A stretch of DNA of 64,000 nucleotides from Adlercreutzia wanghongyangiae (GTDB lineage Bacteria > Actinomycetota > Coriobacteriia > Coriobacteriales > Eggerthellaceae): the NCBI RefSeq assembly GCF_035989245.1, contig NZ_JAYMFF010000015.1, positions 75,657-139,656 on the forward strand. The letters run 5' to 3'. This document shows, piece by piece, positions 16,141 to 24,179 of this stretch (the stretch's first letter is position 1; each line of letters starts with the position of its first letter). The notes below the pieces were generated by a model, which made no database searches, was not told the DNA's origin, and saw only the letters and a list, made by a program, of their open reading frames with translations. A program made the translations under genes and the position numbers.

Positions 16141-16833
16141 CTAGTCCTGCTTCACGAGACCGCGCTCGGCGGCGGCGTCGCGCAGCTTCTGCCAAATGGC
16201 CAGGTGATCGATCTCCAGCTGGTTGCAGTGGGCCGTGCAGGTGCCGCACATGGTGCAGTCCCACAGGCCGCCCTGGACGGCCTCCACGATGCGGTCGGCC
16301 TGGTCATAGGGATCGAAGTGGCGGAAGGCCACAGCCAGCATATGGGAGGGCCCAATGTACTCCGGGTTCATGGCGCGAGCCGGGCAGCCGGCCGTGCACA
16401 CCTGGCAGCGGGCACAGTAGTTGATGCCGAACAGCTCGTCGGCGTCCTCCATGTTGTAGGTCTGAACGTCGTCGATAGTCAGCGGAGCCACGCGCACGCG
16501 CTTGTAAGTCTCGGCGATCTTCTCCTGCACCTGGCTCTTGTCCACCACGAGGTCCTTCACCACCGGCACGCCGGCGAGCGGCTCGACCGTATGGGAGCCG
16601 TCCTCAAGCGGAACCACGCAAGCGAGCACGGGCTCGCCGTCGAGCATCATGGCGCAGCGGCCGCACATGCGTCCACGGCAGGAGTAGTCGAAAGCCAGCG
16701 GCTCCTCGTTCTCGTGGATATACACGAGCGCCTGCAGCAGGGTCATGTACTCGTCGTCGTGGGGAACCTCATAGGTGGCCTCGTAGGGCTGCGCGTCCTT
16801 TTCGGGATCGTAGCGCTTGACGGTTATCTTCAT
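16141..16833 (-). CDS. Fumarate reductase/succinate dehydrogenase-type iron-sulfur subunit (copy 1)
   Basis: This 230-aa protein carries electrons to the flavoprotein encoded just upstream. The N-terminal ferredoxin domain has CRGRMCGRC plus a distal Cys for a [2Fe-2S] cluster (residues ~50-75). The C-terminal domain has CARCQVCTAGCP (residues ~140) and CTMCGTCTAHC (~205) for two more clusters, the classic FrdB/SdhB layout and length. It has no signal peptide, although its partner carries a Tat signal, so it may be exported with the partner or work inside. No membrane anchor subunit (FrdC/FrdD) is encoded nearby. AAGGAG precedes the start; 21 bp separate the genes. Confidence 0.88.
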   Translation of the reverse strand: MKITVKRYDPEKDAQPYEATYEVPHDDEYMTLLQALVYIHENEEPLAFDYSCRGRMCGRCAMMLDGEPVLACVVPLEDGSHTVEPLAGVPVVKDLVVDKSQVQEKIAETYKRVRVAPLTIDDVQTYNMEDADELFGINYCARCQVCTAGCPARAMNPEYIGPSHMLAVAFRHFDPYDQADRIVEAVQGGLWDCTMCGTCTAHCNQLEIDHLAIWQKLRDAAAERGLVKQD

Positions 16834-16854
16834 TGGAACTCTCCTTCATTCTTG

Positions 16855-18699
16855 CTAGTACGTGATCTTCTCACTCGTCAGGGTGCCGTCTTCGGCACGC
16901 GTGTAGGCCAGCGAGCACTTCCAGTTAACGTCATCAACATCTGGGAATTCCGGTCGAATGAGGGAATCGCGGCTCTCCTCGCGCTCCAGCGAGCCGGCAA
17001 CGAACAAACGCGCCTCGTCGAGAAGGTTCAGCGTCTCGATGGCATCCTTCCAGTCGAGGTTGTAAGTGCGCGACTTGTCGGCGCAGGCCATACGCGGCAC
17101 ATCCTCGGCGAGGATACGCTCGAGCTCGTCTCGCGCAGCCTCCAGCGTCGCAACGGGACGAACGGGACGACCTGCCTCGGCGCAGGCGTACTGAACATTG
17201 CGGCGTACGGTGATGGGCCGCAGAGGATCGTCGATCTCGCGCATGCGCAGATCCTCGAGACGAGAAATCTCGTCAGCAACGGAAGCGTAAGTCGCTCCCT
17301 CTAGAGGCTCGTAGGACTGCACGTACTCCATGGCCTTCTTCATAGCGTAGCGACCCATGCCGCGGTTGGTGTTGTTCACGTTGCCGCCCTGGCTGCCGGA
17401 ATTGGCTCGCACGACGAACAGGCCCTCGAAGTCGCGGCACATGGCGTTCTCGTCCACCAGGGGCTGTCCGCCATGCTCGTACATCTCCGGAACAACCTCC
17501 ACAGTCTCCTTCAGGAAATCGAAGCCGAAGTTTCGCTTGAGCAGGGCCGCATTACGCTGGTACATCCAGCGCATGGTGGGCATGGACTCTTCAGTGACAG
17601 TGAGGTACACGCCGCCGTTCTCCGACCCTTTGCCGGCATCGTTGGCCAGGGCCATCGCCTGAATGACGCCCTCCTGGGTCGTAAGAACTTCAGGATCGAC
17701 GTAGGCGGTGAGCGGGTTGCCGTCGGCGTCGGCCAAATCGCCCGAGTGTACCGAGTCGGCGCCCATCATGGCGCCCTCGGAAGCTGCAAAGCTCCGCGGG
17801 TAGACGGTCATGAGGTCATAGGTGCAGAACTCGTTGTCGGCAATGCGGCCGCCGTGACGCAGGATGGACATCTCCACCTCAGCCGTGTTGTCGAGGCAGT
17901 TGTTCGAAGTGCAGGAAGTGGAATTCCACCCGAAAAACTGGGTAGATCCGCCCGTGGCGCTTACCGTCGCCTTGGCGTGGTACACGCGGTATTCACCCGT
18001 GGGAAGGTAGATGCCCACCGCGCCCAGGCAGCGTCCGTCCTCGATGATGAGGTCGGTGATCATGGTCTTGTCATGAACGGTGACGTAGTCCTTCGAACGG
18101 AAATAGTCGGACCAATGACGTGTCATGGAATGCTCGATACCGCGCGTCGTCGGGAAGTCGTAAAGGTAGAACGGCGTGCCGTCGTCGTTGCGCGGCGAGA
18201 GGATCTCGCCCATATTGGCGATGGCCACCTCGGGATACATCTCATCCTTGTCCTGGACCTTCATCTGCTTGAACAGGCTCCAGTCACGCACGAACGTGCC
18301 CTCGGGCACCTCGTCGGCGGTCTCGTAGTAGGCCTCGGGTGTCCAGGTGTGCATGATGTCGAAGTTCATGCCGAACGCGCCGCCGAAGCCATAGGGCGCC
18401 TTATCCACCACGATAAGGTTCTGACCCGCTCGGCAGGCTTGCTCCATAGCAAACGATGCGCCGAAACCGCCGCCGATGAGCAAGATGTCCGTATCGAAAA
18501 CGCTCGCGGTAACCTCCGCCGCGGCAACGGTGCCGGCGCTCTCAGCTCCAGTATCCGCCATCTCGCTCTGGCTCGTCGGCGCGCAACCTGCAAGCGCACC
18601 GCCCGCCAAAGCCGCCGCGCCGGCCGTCAGACCGCCCAGCTTGAAGAACGAACGTCGGTCCATGCTGCGAACCGCCTTCTCTCCTTGCGTGTTCCCCAT
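16855..18699 (-). CDS. Tat-exported fumarate-reductase-type flavoprotein (copy 1)
   Basis: This 614-aa FAD enzyme is predicted to reduce an unsaturated acid or similar acceptor (fumarate family; the true substrate is unknown). The signal is twin-arginine (SMDRRSFFKLGG) with a lipobox-like ALAGC. The FAD-binding domain starts with DILLIGGGFGASFAM and the C-terminal FAD segment is NRGMGRYAMKKAMEYV. It also has the helical C-terminal domain of true FrdA/SdhA (REESRDSLIRPEFPDVDDVN), unlike shorter flavocytochrome-type reductases. The ATG at 18699 follows AAAGGAG. It forms an operon with the Fe-S gene and is divergent from a MarR-type regulator that probably controls it. It is paralogous to the 24.2-26.1 kb gene. 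Confidence 0.87.
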   Translation of the reverse strand: MGNTQGEKAVRSMDRRSFFKLGGLTAGAAALAGGALAGCAPTSQSEMADTGAESAGTVAAAEVTASVFDTDILLIGGGFGASFAMEQACRAGQNLIVVDKAPYGFGGAFGMNFDIMHTWTPEAYYETADEVPEGTFVRDWSLFKQMKVQDKDEMYPEVAIANMGEILSPRNDDGTPFYLYDFPTTRGIEHSMTRHWSDYFRSKDYVTVHDKTMITDLIIEDGRCLGAVGIYLPTGEYRVYHAKATVSATGGSTQFFGWNSTSCTSNNCLDNTAEVEMSILRHGGRIADNEFCTYDLMTVYPRSFAASEGAMMGADSVHSGDLADADGNPLTAYVDPEVLTTQEGVIQAMALANDAGKGSENGGVYLTVTEESMPTMRWMYQRNAALLKRNFGFDFLKETVEVVPEMYEHGGQPLVDENAMCRDFEGLFVVRANSGSQGGNVNNTNRGMGRYAMKKAMEYVQSYEPLEGATYASVADEISRLEDLRMREIDDPLRPITVRRNVQYACAEAGRPVRPVATLEAARDELERILAEDVPRMACADKSRTYNLDWKDAIETLNLLDEARLFVAGSLEREESRDSLIRPEFPDVDDVNWKCSLAYTRAEDGTLTSEKITY

Positions 18700-18812
18700 C
18701 CCTCTTTCTCCTTTCAAATAGGGATCAGACGAGGAAGAGATTACGCATCGTCAACGTCGGCAGCAAAAGTTGCGTTATCGGAACAATCGTTGACCTTCTT
18801 ATGCCCGACAAT

Positions 18813-18853
18813 GCGCCTGATAATTGTTGCGCATTTGGAATATCGTCAGGCGC
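18813..18853. promoter_or_regulatory. Inverted repeat between the flavoprotein and MarR-type genes
   Basis: GCGCCTGA (18813-18820) and TCAGGCGC (18846-18853) form a perfect 8-bp inverted repeat separated by 25 bp of AT-richer DNA in the divergent intergenic region. It is a candidate operator for the adjacent regulator. Confidence 0.4.
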
Positions 18854-18903
18854 GAGATACTCGCGCGTATCATATGATGCAACGGAGGAGACGGGGGGCA
18901 ACG

Positions 18904-19773
18904 ATGGAGCGTGCGGGAGAGGGTTGGAGCGACGGCAGCGATGCGGCTTTGGTGTTCGATCGGTGGATGAGAATTATCACAAGCCGATTGAGAGCGGAAC
19001 GCGAATCTACCATAAATCAGTTCTGGATGCTTCTTGTCACTAGCGGTAAGCCAGCAATGCCTGTAGCCGCAGCGGCCAACATACTAGAACTGAACTACAC
19101 GACTATTGCCGAGTGCACTGCGCAGCTCGTTTCCGTGGGAGCTCTTGAGAAAACCAAATCCGAAGACGATAGTCGCTGCGCTCTCATCACCACAACCAAG
19201 GCGGGCGAGCATCTGATGGACACCCTGGATCGATGCCTCGTGTCAGTTGCGAAAGACGCCCTCGCTCCCCTCGAGGGAGAAAGGCGCGTGCAGGGGCTGC
19301 GCCTCTTCTACGAGGTATGCGTCCGACTCGGCAAGAAGCGAATGGCGGGCAACTTGGTGCGCGGAGACAGCGTCTTCATCATTACCTGCCAGCAAATCGC
19401 CGTCGAATTCGGTCACCTCTGCCGGCAGTACCGCCTCAACGAGATTCAGGGCCACACGCTCCTCGCCATCGGCCAGAGCGAATGCGCTTCAATGAAAGCG
19501 CTGCGCAAGAAGCTGTGCCTGGACGCCCCTACCCTCTCCCGCGCCGTCTCGCGCCTCGTCGAGCGAGGATTCGCAAAGCGCGTCGAGGGCGCCAGTCGCC
19601 GAGAGACGAACGTCGCGCTCACCGCAAGCGGCCTACAGTGCGCCTCGAGCCTCGCCGAGGAAACCGACTCCATGCTCGCGCGGCTCTTCGCCGACGACTA
19701 CGGCAGCCCGACATTCCGCCAAACGGTGAGCGCCCTGCGCGCGTCGCTCGAAGAGTACGCCCGGCAGCGCTAG
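18904..19773 (+). CDS. Transcriptional regulator with two MarR-type winged-helix domains
   Basis: The 289-aa protein is twice the usual MarR length and contains two winged-helix units in one chain. The first (residues ~15-120) has helix-turn-helix ILELNYTTIAECTAQLVSVG and a wing with KTKSEDDSRC. The second (~165-280) has LCLDAPTLSRAVSRLVERG and wing KRVEGASRRETNVAL. MarR proteins act as dimers on palindromes; this one could be a built-in dimer. It is divergent from the frdA/frdB-like pair and likely regulates it. The ATG at 18904 is used; an earlier in-frame ATG pair near 18871 is possible. Its stop shares the palindrome CTAG with the convergent gene's stop. Confidence 0.8.
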   Translation: MERAGEGWSDGSDAALVFDRWMRIITSRLRAERESTINQFWMLLVTSGKPAMPVAAAANILELNYTTIAECTAQLVSVGALEKTKSEDDSRCALITTTKAGEHLMDTLDRCLVSVAKDALAPLEGERRVQGLRLFYEVCVRLGKKRMAGNLVRGDSVFIITCQQIAVEFGHLCRQYRLNEIQGHTLLAIGQSECASMKALRKKLCLDAPTLSRAVSRLVERGFAKRVEGASRRETNVALTASGLQCASSLAEETDSMLARLFADDYGSPTFRQTVSALRASLEEYARQR

Positions 19774-21818
19774 CGTCCCTTGCGGATACCGCCTTTGCGG
19801 CCGTTGGCCTTTGGGGGCTTGCCAGCTCGTTGGGGCTTCGGGGCCGGGCCGCGGCCCTTCGCGGGCTTGAAGGCGCTGGCTTTGCCCTTTCCCTTACGCG
19901 GGGCGCCGCCGTCCTCGTCGCGCTTCTTCGGGCGGATGGGGCGGATGAGGCACTGCTCGTCCCAGCCGATGAGATCGGTGCGGCCGGCCTTCACCAGGGC
20001 CTCGCGCACCAGGTCGTAGTTGGCCGGGTTGCGGTACTGGATGAGCGCGCGCTGCATGGCTTTCTCGCGGGCCGACTTGGGCACGTAGATGGGCTCCATG
20101 GTGCGCGGATCCAGCCCCGTGTAGTACATGCAGGTGGAGATGGTGGACGGCGTGGGGTAGAAGTCCTGCACCTGCTCGGGGTTGAAGCCCATGTCGCGCA
20201 CGTATTCCGCAAGCTCCACCGCCTCGGCGAGCGTGCTGCCCGGATGCGAGCTCATGAGGTAGGGCACCACGAACTGGCTCTTCCCCGCCGCGCGGTTGGC
20301 CTCGTCGAATGCCTCGCAGAAGGCGTCGTAGACGGCCCGCGGCGGCTTGCCCATGGCGGAAAGCACCGTGTCGGACACGTGCTCGGGGGCCACCCGCAGC
20401 TGGCCGGACACATGGTGGGCCGCCAGCTCGTGCAGGAAGGTGCGCTCGGGGTCGGGGTCGGCCATCACGTAGTCGAACCGGATGCCGGAACGGACAAACA
20501 CCTTCTTCACCCCCGGCAGCTTCCGCAGCTTGCGCAGAAGGCCCGTGTAATCGCGATGGTCGGCCTTCAGCGCCGGGCAGGGCCTCGTGCCCAAACAGCG
20601 GCGGTCGGCGCAGGCGCCGCGGGTGCGCTGCTTGGCGCAGGCCGGCCCGCGGAAGTTCGCCGTGGGGCCGCCCACGTCGTGGATGTATCCTTTGAAGTCG
20701 GGCTCTTCGGTCATAAGGCGCGCCTCTTCCAGCAGCGACTCGTGGGAGCGGCCCGTCACGATGCGACCCTGGTGGAAGGTGAGCGCGCAGAAGGCGCACT
20801 CGCCGAAGCAGCCGCGACAGGAGGTGAGCGAGAACTTCACCTCGGCAAGCGCCGGCACGCCGCCGGCCGCGTCGTAGCTCGGATGCCACGTGCGGGTGTA
20901 GGGCAGGCGGTAGACCGCGTCCATCTCGTTTTGGGTCAGGGGCGCGGCCGGCGGGTTCTGCACCACGTACACGCCGTGCGGGTACTCCTCCACCAGGCGG
21001 CCGCCCGTAACGGGGTCGCTCTCGCGATACTGCACAGCGAAGCTCTCCGCGAAGGCGCGTTTGCTGGCGCTCACGTCCTCCCAGCTCGGCAGCATCCGAT
21101 AGTCCACCACATGCTCGAGCGAGCGGGTGCGGAACGCCGTGCCGTCGATGAACGTGAGGTCCTCCACGGCAAGGCCCGCGGCAAGCGCGTCGGCAATCTC
21201 CACGATGGAGCGCTCCCCCATGCCGTAGGAGATGAGGTCGGCCCCGGAATCCAGCAGAATGGAGCGCTTGAGGGAATCGGACCAGTAGTCGTAATGGGCC
21301 AACCGTCGCAGGCTCGCCTCGATGCCGCCTAAGATGATGGGAGTCTTCTTGAAGATGCGGCGGATGAGGTTGGAATACACCACGGCCGCGTGGTTGGGCC
21401 GGGCACCCCCCGCACCGCCGGGGGTATAGGCATCGTCGTGGCGGCGCTTCTTGTTCACCGTATAGTGATTCACCATGGAATCCATGTTGCCCGCCGACAC
21501 GAGGAAGCCCAGCCGCGGCTCGCCGAAGACGGCGATGCTCTCCGGGTCGTTCCAGTCGGGCTGGGCGATGAAGCCCACCTTGTAGCCGTGCGATTCCAGC
21601 ACGCGCGTGATGATGGCGCTGCCGAAGGAGGGATGGTCCACGTAGGCGTCGCCCGACACGTAAACGAAGTCGAGCTGGTCCCAGCCGCGCGCGAGCGCCT
21701 CTTCACGCGTGGTGGGCAGGAAGGCTGAAGCCGGCAGCGCAGCCTGGGGCGCCTTGGCGGCGCGATTCTTCGGAGATTTCGACGCGGGCTTCTTCGACAC
21801 AGGTAACACGTCCTTCAT
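19770..21818 (-). CDS. YgiQ-family radical SAM protein
   Basis: A long radical SAM protein (about 680 aa) of the YgiQ family, whose reaction is not established. The N-terminal B12-binding-like region contains DFVYVSGDAYVDHPSFG and IILGGIEASLRRLAHYDYW. The 4Fe-4S/SAM motif is CRGCFGECAFC. Later conserved parts are VRSGIRFDYV and QDFYPTPSTISTCMYYTG. The C-terminus is a Lys/Gly/Pro-rich basic tail of about 60 residues. The start is uncertain: the ATG at 21818 has a hairpin but no ribosome site before it; a GTG six codons later with AAGGA upstream and an ATG at 21863 are alternatives. The 4-nt tail overlap with the MarR-type gene puts both stop codons in CTAG. Confidence 0.88.
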   Translation of the reverse strand: MKDVLPVSKKPASKSPKNRAAKAPQAALPASAFLPTTREEALARGWDQLDFVYVSGDAYVDHPSFGSAIITRVLESHGYKVGFIAQPDWNDPESIAVFGEPRLGFLVSAGNMDSMVNHYTVNKKRRHDDAYTPGGAGGARPNHAAVVYSNLIRRIFKKTPIILGGIEASLRRLAHYDYWSDSLKRSILLDSGADLISYGMGERSIVEIADALAAGLAVEDLTFIDGTAFRTRSLEHVVDYRMLPSWEDVSASKRAFAESFAVQYRESDPVTGGRLVEEYPHGVYVVQNPPAAPLTQNEMDAVYRLPYTRTWHPSYDAAGGVPALAEVKFSLTSCRGCFGECAFCALTFHQGRIVTGRSHESLLEEARLMTEEPDFKGYIHDVGGPTANFRGPACAKQRTRGACADRRCLGTRPCPALKADHRDYTGLLRKLRKLPGVKKVFVRSGIRFDYVMADPDPERTFLHELAAHHVSGQLRVAPEHVSDTVLSAMGKPPRAVYDAFCEAFDEANRAAGKSQFVVPYLMSSHPGSTLAEAVELAEYVRDMGFNPEQVQDFYPTPSTISTCMYYTGLDPRTMEPIYVPKSAREKAMQRALIQYRNPANYDLVREALVKAGRTDLIGWDEQCLIRPIRPKKRDEDGGAPRKGKGKASAFKPAKGRGPAPKPQRAGKPPKANGRKGGIRKGR

Positions 21819-21845
21819 AGAAACGGGCGGGGAAGCTCCCCGCCC
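21819..21845 (-). terminator. Hairpin after tig, directly before the ygiQ-type start
   Basis: GGGCGGGGA / TCCCCGCCC (3-nt loop) followed by GTTTCT lies 55 bp past the trigger-factor stop. It probably ends most tig transcripts, yet it touches the proposed start of the next gene and could also limit its translation. Confidence 0.55.
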
Positions 21846-21900
21846 TGGTTGCAAATCTGACATCAAGCGGCAGGGACAGAGCCCCTTGCCCTGCAAAACG

Positions 21901-23259
21901 CTACTCGGCCTGAGGATCGGCGTCCGCGGCAGCCTCGGCGGCCGGAGCATCGGCGGCATCTGCGGGCACCTCGGCCGTGGTGATCTTCGCGTGCTCGGTC
22001 ACGTAGCGGGCGGCCTTCAGGCGCTCGGCAGTCTCGCGCAGGGCGAAGCCGCGGCCCGAATCCTCCAGCTGTTGGCGCATCATCTTCGGGTTCGCCTGGG
22101 GATTCATGCCATAGCAGGCGTCTTCCATATCCTTGTCGGTCAGCGTCAGACGCTCGTGGCGGTACACGGCGTCCAGGCAGAAGCCCTGCACCAGCACCTC
22201 GCGCGTCTGCATCATCAGCATCATGCCGAACTGCTGCTCGCCGCCGTTGGCCGCGATGAACTGCTCCCAGGTCATGCCCTGCTGCTGCAGCTCCATACGC
22301 AGGTTCTGCACCAAGTGATCGCGCGTTGCCTCGTAGATCTCGTCGGCGATGCGGCCGTTGAAGCGGCTGGTCAGCTTGCCCACCACCATCTGCTGCACAT
22401 AGCCCTCGTAGGCCTCGCGCTGCTGAGCCTCGAACACGCGGCGCATGTCGTCGCGCAGAGCCTGCACGCTGGCGAACATGGGCATGTTCGCCTTCACCCA
22501 CGCGTCATCGATGACGGGCGTGACCTCCTTCTGCACGTTGTTCACCGTCACCGTGCACTGGATGGGCTTCATAACGGGCTTGCCGTCTTCCACGCCCATC
22601 GGTGCGTCGAACGTGAACTCCTTGGTCTGGCCCGGCTCCATGCCGATCAGCGCGGCATCGAAGCCCTCGGGCATATAGCCGCGACCCAGAGGATAGGTGC
22701 GATCGTCGCAAGTGAGCGCCTTTATCTCCTCGTCGCCGTCCATGCATTTCATGGCGATGGAGCACGCGTCGCCCTCCTGCAGCGGACGCGGGTCGCACAC
22801 CTCGTACACCACCGCGTTGGCGGCCAGATCCTCCATCTGCTGGTTGATGGGCGTCTCGTCGAACACGAAGGGCTGCACGGTCACTTCCACCGGCTCATAG
22901 GAGGAAAGCTCGTAGGCGGGCTTCACCGTCACATCCATGGTGAAGGTGAACTTCTTGCCGCGCTCGAACTTCACCGTGGGCACCACCTTCGGCGGGAAGG
23001 CCGGCACCAGGTTGCGCCGGTCTAGGGCGCGGGGCATCAGCACCTCGATGGCGCTGGCCTCAACCACCTTGTCGAGATCGGCGATGCCCAGAGACTCCTG
23101 GCACAGCTGCTCGATGGTCTTACCCGGCTGCGGACGCACGCCCATCTGCATGGCGAAGGCCTCGCCGGCCTCCTTCAGGGCGTTGTTTACCTCGATGGCC
23201 GTGGCCTCGCAGTCCAGCTTGATAACGCCGTCAGCCAGCTTCTTCTCGGTTACTCTCAT
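21901..23259 (-). CDS. tig: Trigger factor, ribosome-associated chaperone and prolyl isomerase
   Basis: This 452-aa chaperone binds the ribosome near L23 and shields new chains. The N-terminal ribosome-binding domain has the variable part around VNNALKEAGEAFAMQ. The middle FKBP-like domain (around DACSIAMKCMDGDEE and GMEPGQTKEFTF) and the long helical C-terminal arms follow. The extreme C-terminus is acidic and Ala-rich (about 25 residues), common in actinobacterial trigger factors. AAGGAGCACC precedes the ATG. clpP/clpX do not follow as they often do; instead a radical SAM gene does. Confidence 0.93.
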   Translation of the reverse strand: MRVTEKKLADGVIKLDCEATAIEVNNALKEAGEAFAMQMGVRPQPGKTIEQLCQESLGIADLDKVVEASAIEVLMPRALDRRNLVPAFPPKVVPTVKFERGKKFTFTMDVTVKPAYELSSYEPVEVTVQPFVFDETPINQQMEDLAANAVVYEVCDPRPLQEGDACSIAMKCMDGDEEIKALTCDDRTYPLGRGYMPEGFDAALIGMEPGQTKEFTFDAPMGVEDGKPVMKPIQCTVTVNNVQKEVTPVIDDAWVKANMPMFASVQALRDDMRRVFEAQQREAYEGYVQQMVVGKLTSRFNGRIADEIYEATRDHLVQNLRMELQQQGMTWEQFIAANGGEQQFGMMLMMQTREVLVQGFCLDAVYRHERLTLTDKDMEDACYGMNPQANPKMMRQQLEDSGRGFALRETAERLKAARYVTEHAKITTAEVPADAADAPAAEAAADADPQAE

Positions 23260-23395
23260 GGGTTCGGTGCTCCTTCTTCATGAATGGGGCCCGCCTTCTG
23301 CGAGCCCTCAAAGGTTTGGGCGCTATGGTAGCACAGCCGTCTCCCGCTGCCTGCGAGGCCTTCGCCACGCAGCGGGAAGCCCACAATTCACAAGC

Positions 23396-23431
23396 ATGGC
23401 GCGCCCCGCCGCGAAGGACGGAACGCGCCAT
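23396..23431 (-). terminator. Hairpin after the second FrdB-like gene
   Basis: ATGGCGCG (23396-23403) and CGCGCCAT (23424-23431) form a perfect 8-bp stem 33 bp past the stop codon. No T-run follows, so termination may be inefficient or factor-aided. The rest of 23260-23463 holds only the tig upstream region. Confidence 0.5.
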
Positions 23432-23463
23432 GAAAGGGAGGGCGATGACTGATTGCGCGATAG

Positions 23464-24159
23464 CTACTTCGCGTAGCGGGGCTTCAACCCGCGCTCTTCA
23501 GCAGCGGCGCGCAAATCATTCCAATAGGTCAGGTGGTCCACCTCGGTCGAATCGCAGATCTCGGTGCACTGGCCGCACAAAATGCAGCGGTACAATCCGT
23601 CGCGCACCGCCTCCACCACGCGGTCGGCCTGATCATAGGGATCATAGTGGCGGTATGCCGTGGCCAGCATGGTCATAGGACCCACGTAGTCGGCGTTCAC
23701 CTCCATAGCCGGGCACACCGAGCTGCAGCGACCGCAGCGCGTGCACCACTCGATGGAGTACACCTTCTCCTGATTTGCCATGTCGAACTGGTTGATCTCG
23801 TCGCGATTCATGTCGTCGAAACGCACGCGATTGTATCGCGCCGACGTGGCCAAATGGCGCCGCGTCTTGTCGACGATAAGATCATGCAGCACGGGATATC
23901 CCGGCAGCGGGGCCATGGTATGATCGGAGTCGTCGATTGGCGTGATGCAGGCTAACTTCGGCTCATCGTCCACCAACATAGCACATCGACCGCAGCTGCG
24001 ACCATGGCACGCGTAATCAAACGCGATGGGCTCCTCGTTCTCGTAGATGTACATCAGGGCCTCGAGCGCCGTCATCTTATCAGTATGGGGAACCTCGAAC
24101 GTCTGGTCATAGGGCGCGGCGTCCTGAGACGGATCGAAGCGCGTGACGGTAATCTTCAT
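23464..24159 (-). CDS. Fumarate reductase/succinate dehydrogenase-type iron-sulfur subunit (copy 2)
   Basis: The 231-aa protein is a paralogue of the copy at 16.1 kb, with the same start (MKITV). It has the same three cluster sites: CHGRSCGRC plus distal Cys for [2Fe-2S], CTRCGRCSSVCP, and CILCGQCTEIC. It should pass electrons to the flavoprotein encoded 20 bp upstream. As in copy 1, no export signal and no membrane anchor gene are present. AGGAGG sits before the ATG at 24159; the longer open frame upstream overlaps the flavoprotein end and is not needed. Confidence 0.88.
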   Translation of the reverse strand: MKITVTRFDPSQDAAPYDQTFEVPHTDKMTALEALMYIYENEEPIAFDYACHGRSCGRCAMLVDDEPKLACITPIDDSDHTMAPLPGYPVLHDLIVDKTRRHLATSARYNRVRFDDMNRDEINQFDMANQEKVYSIEWCTRCGRCSSVCPAMEVNADYVGPMTMLATAYRHYDPYDQADRVVEAVRDGLYRCILCGQCTEICDSTEVDHLTYWNDLRAAAEERGLKPRYAK

Positions 24160-24179
24160 TGAATCCTCCTCTTTGGAAT

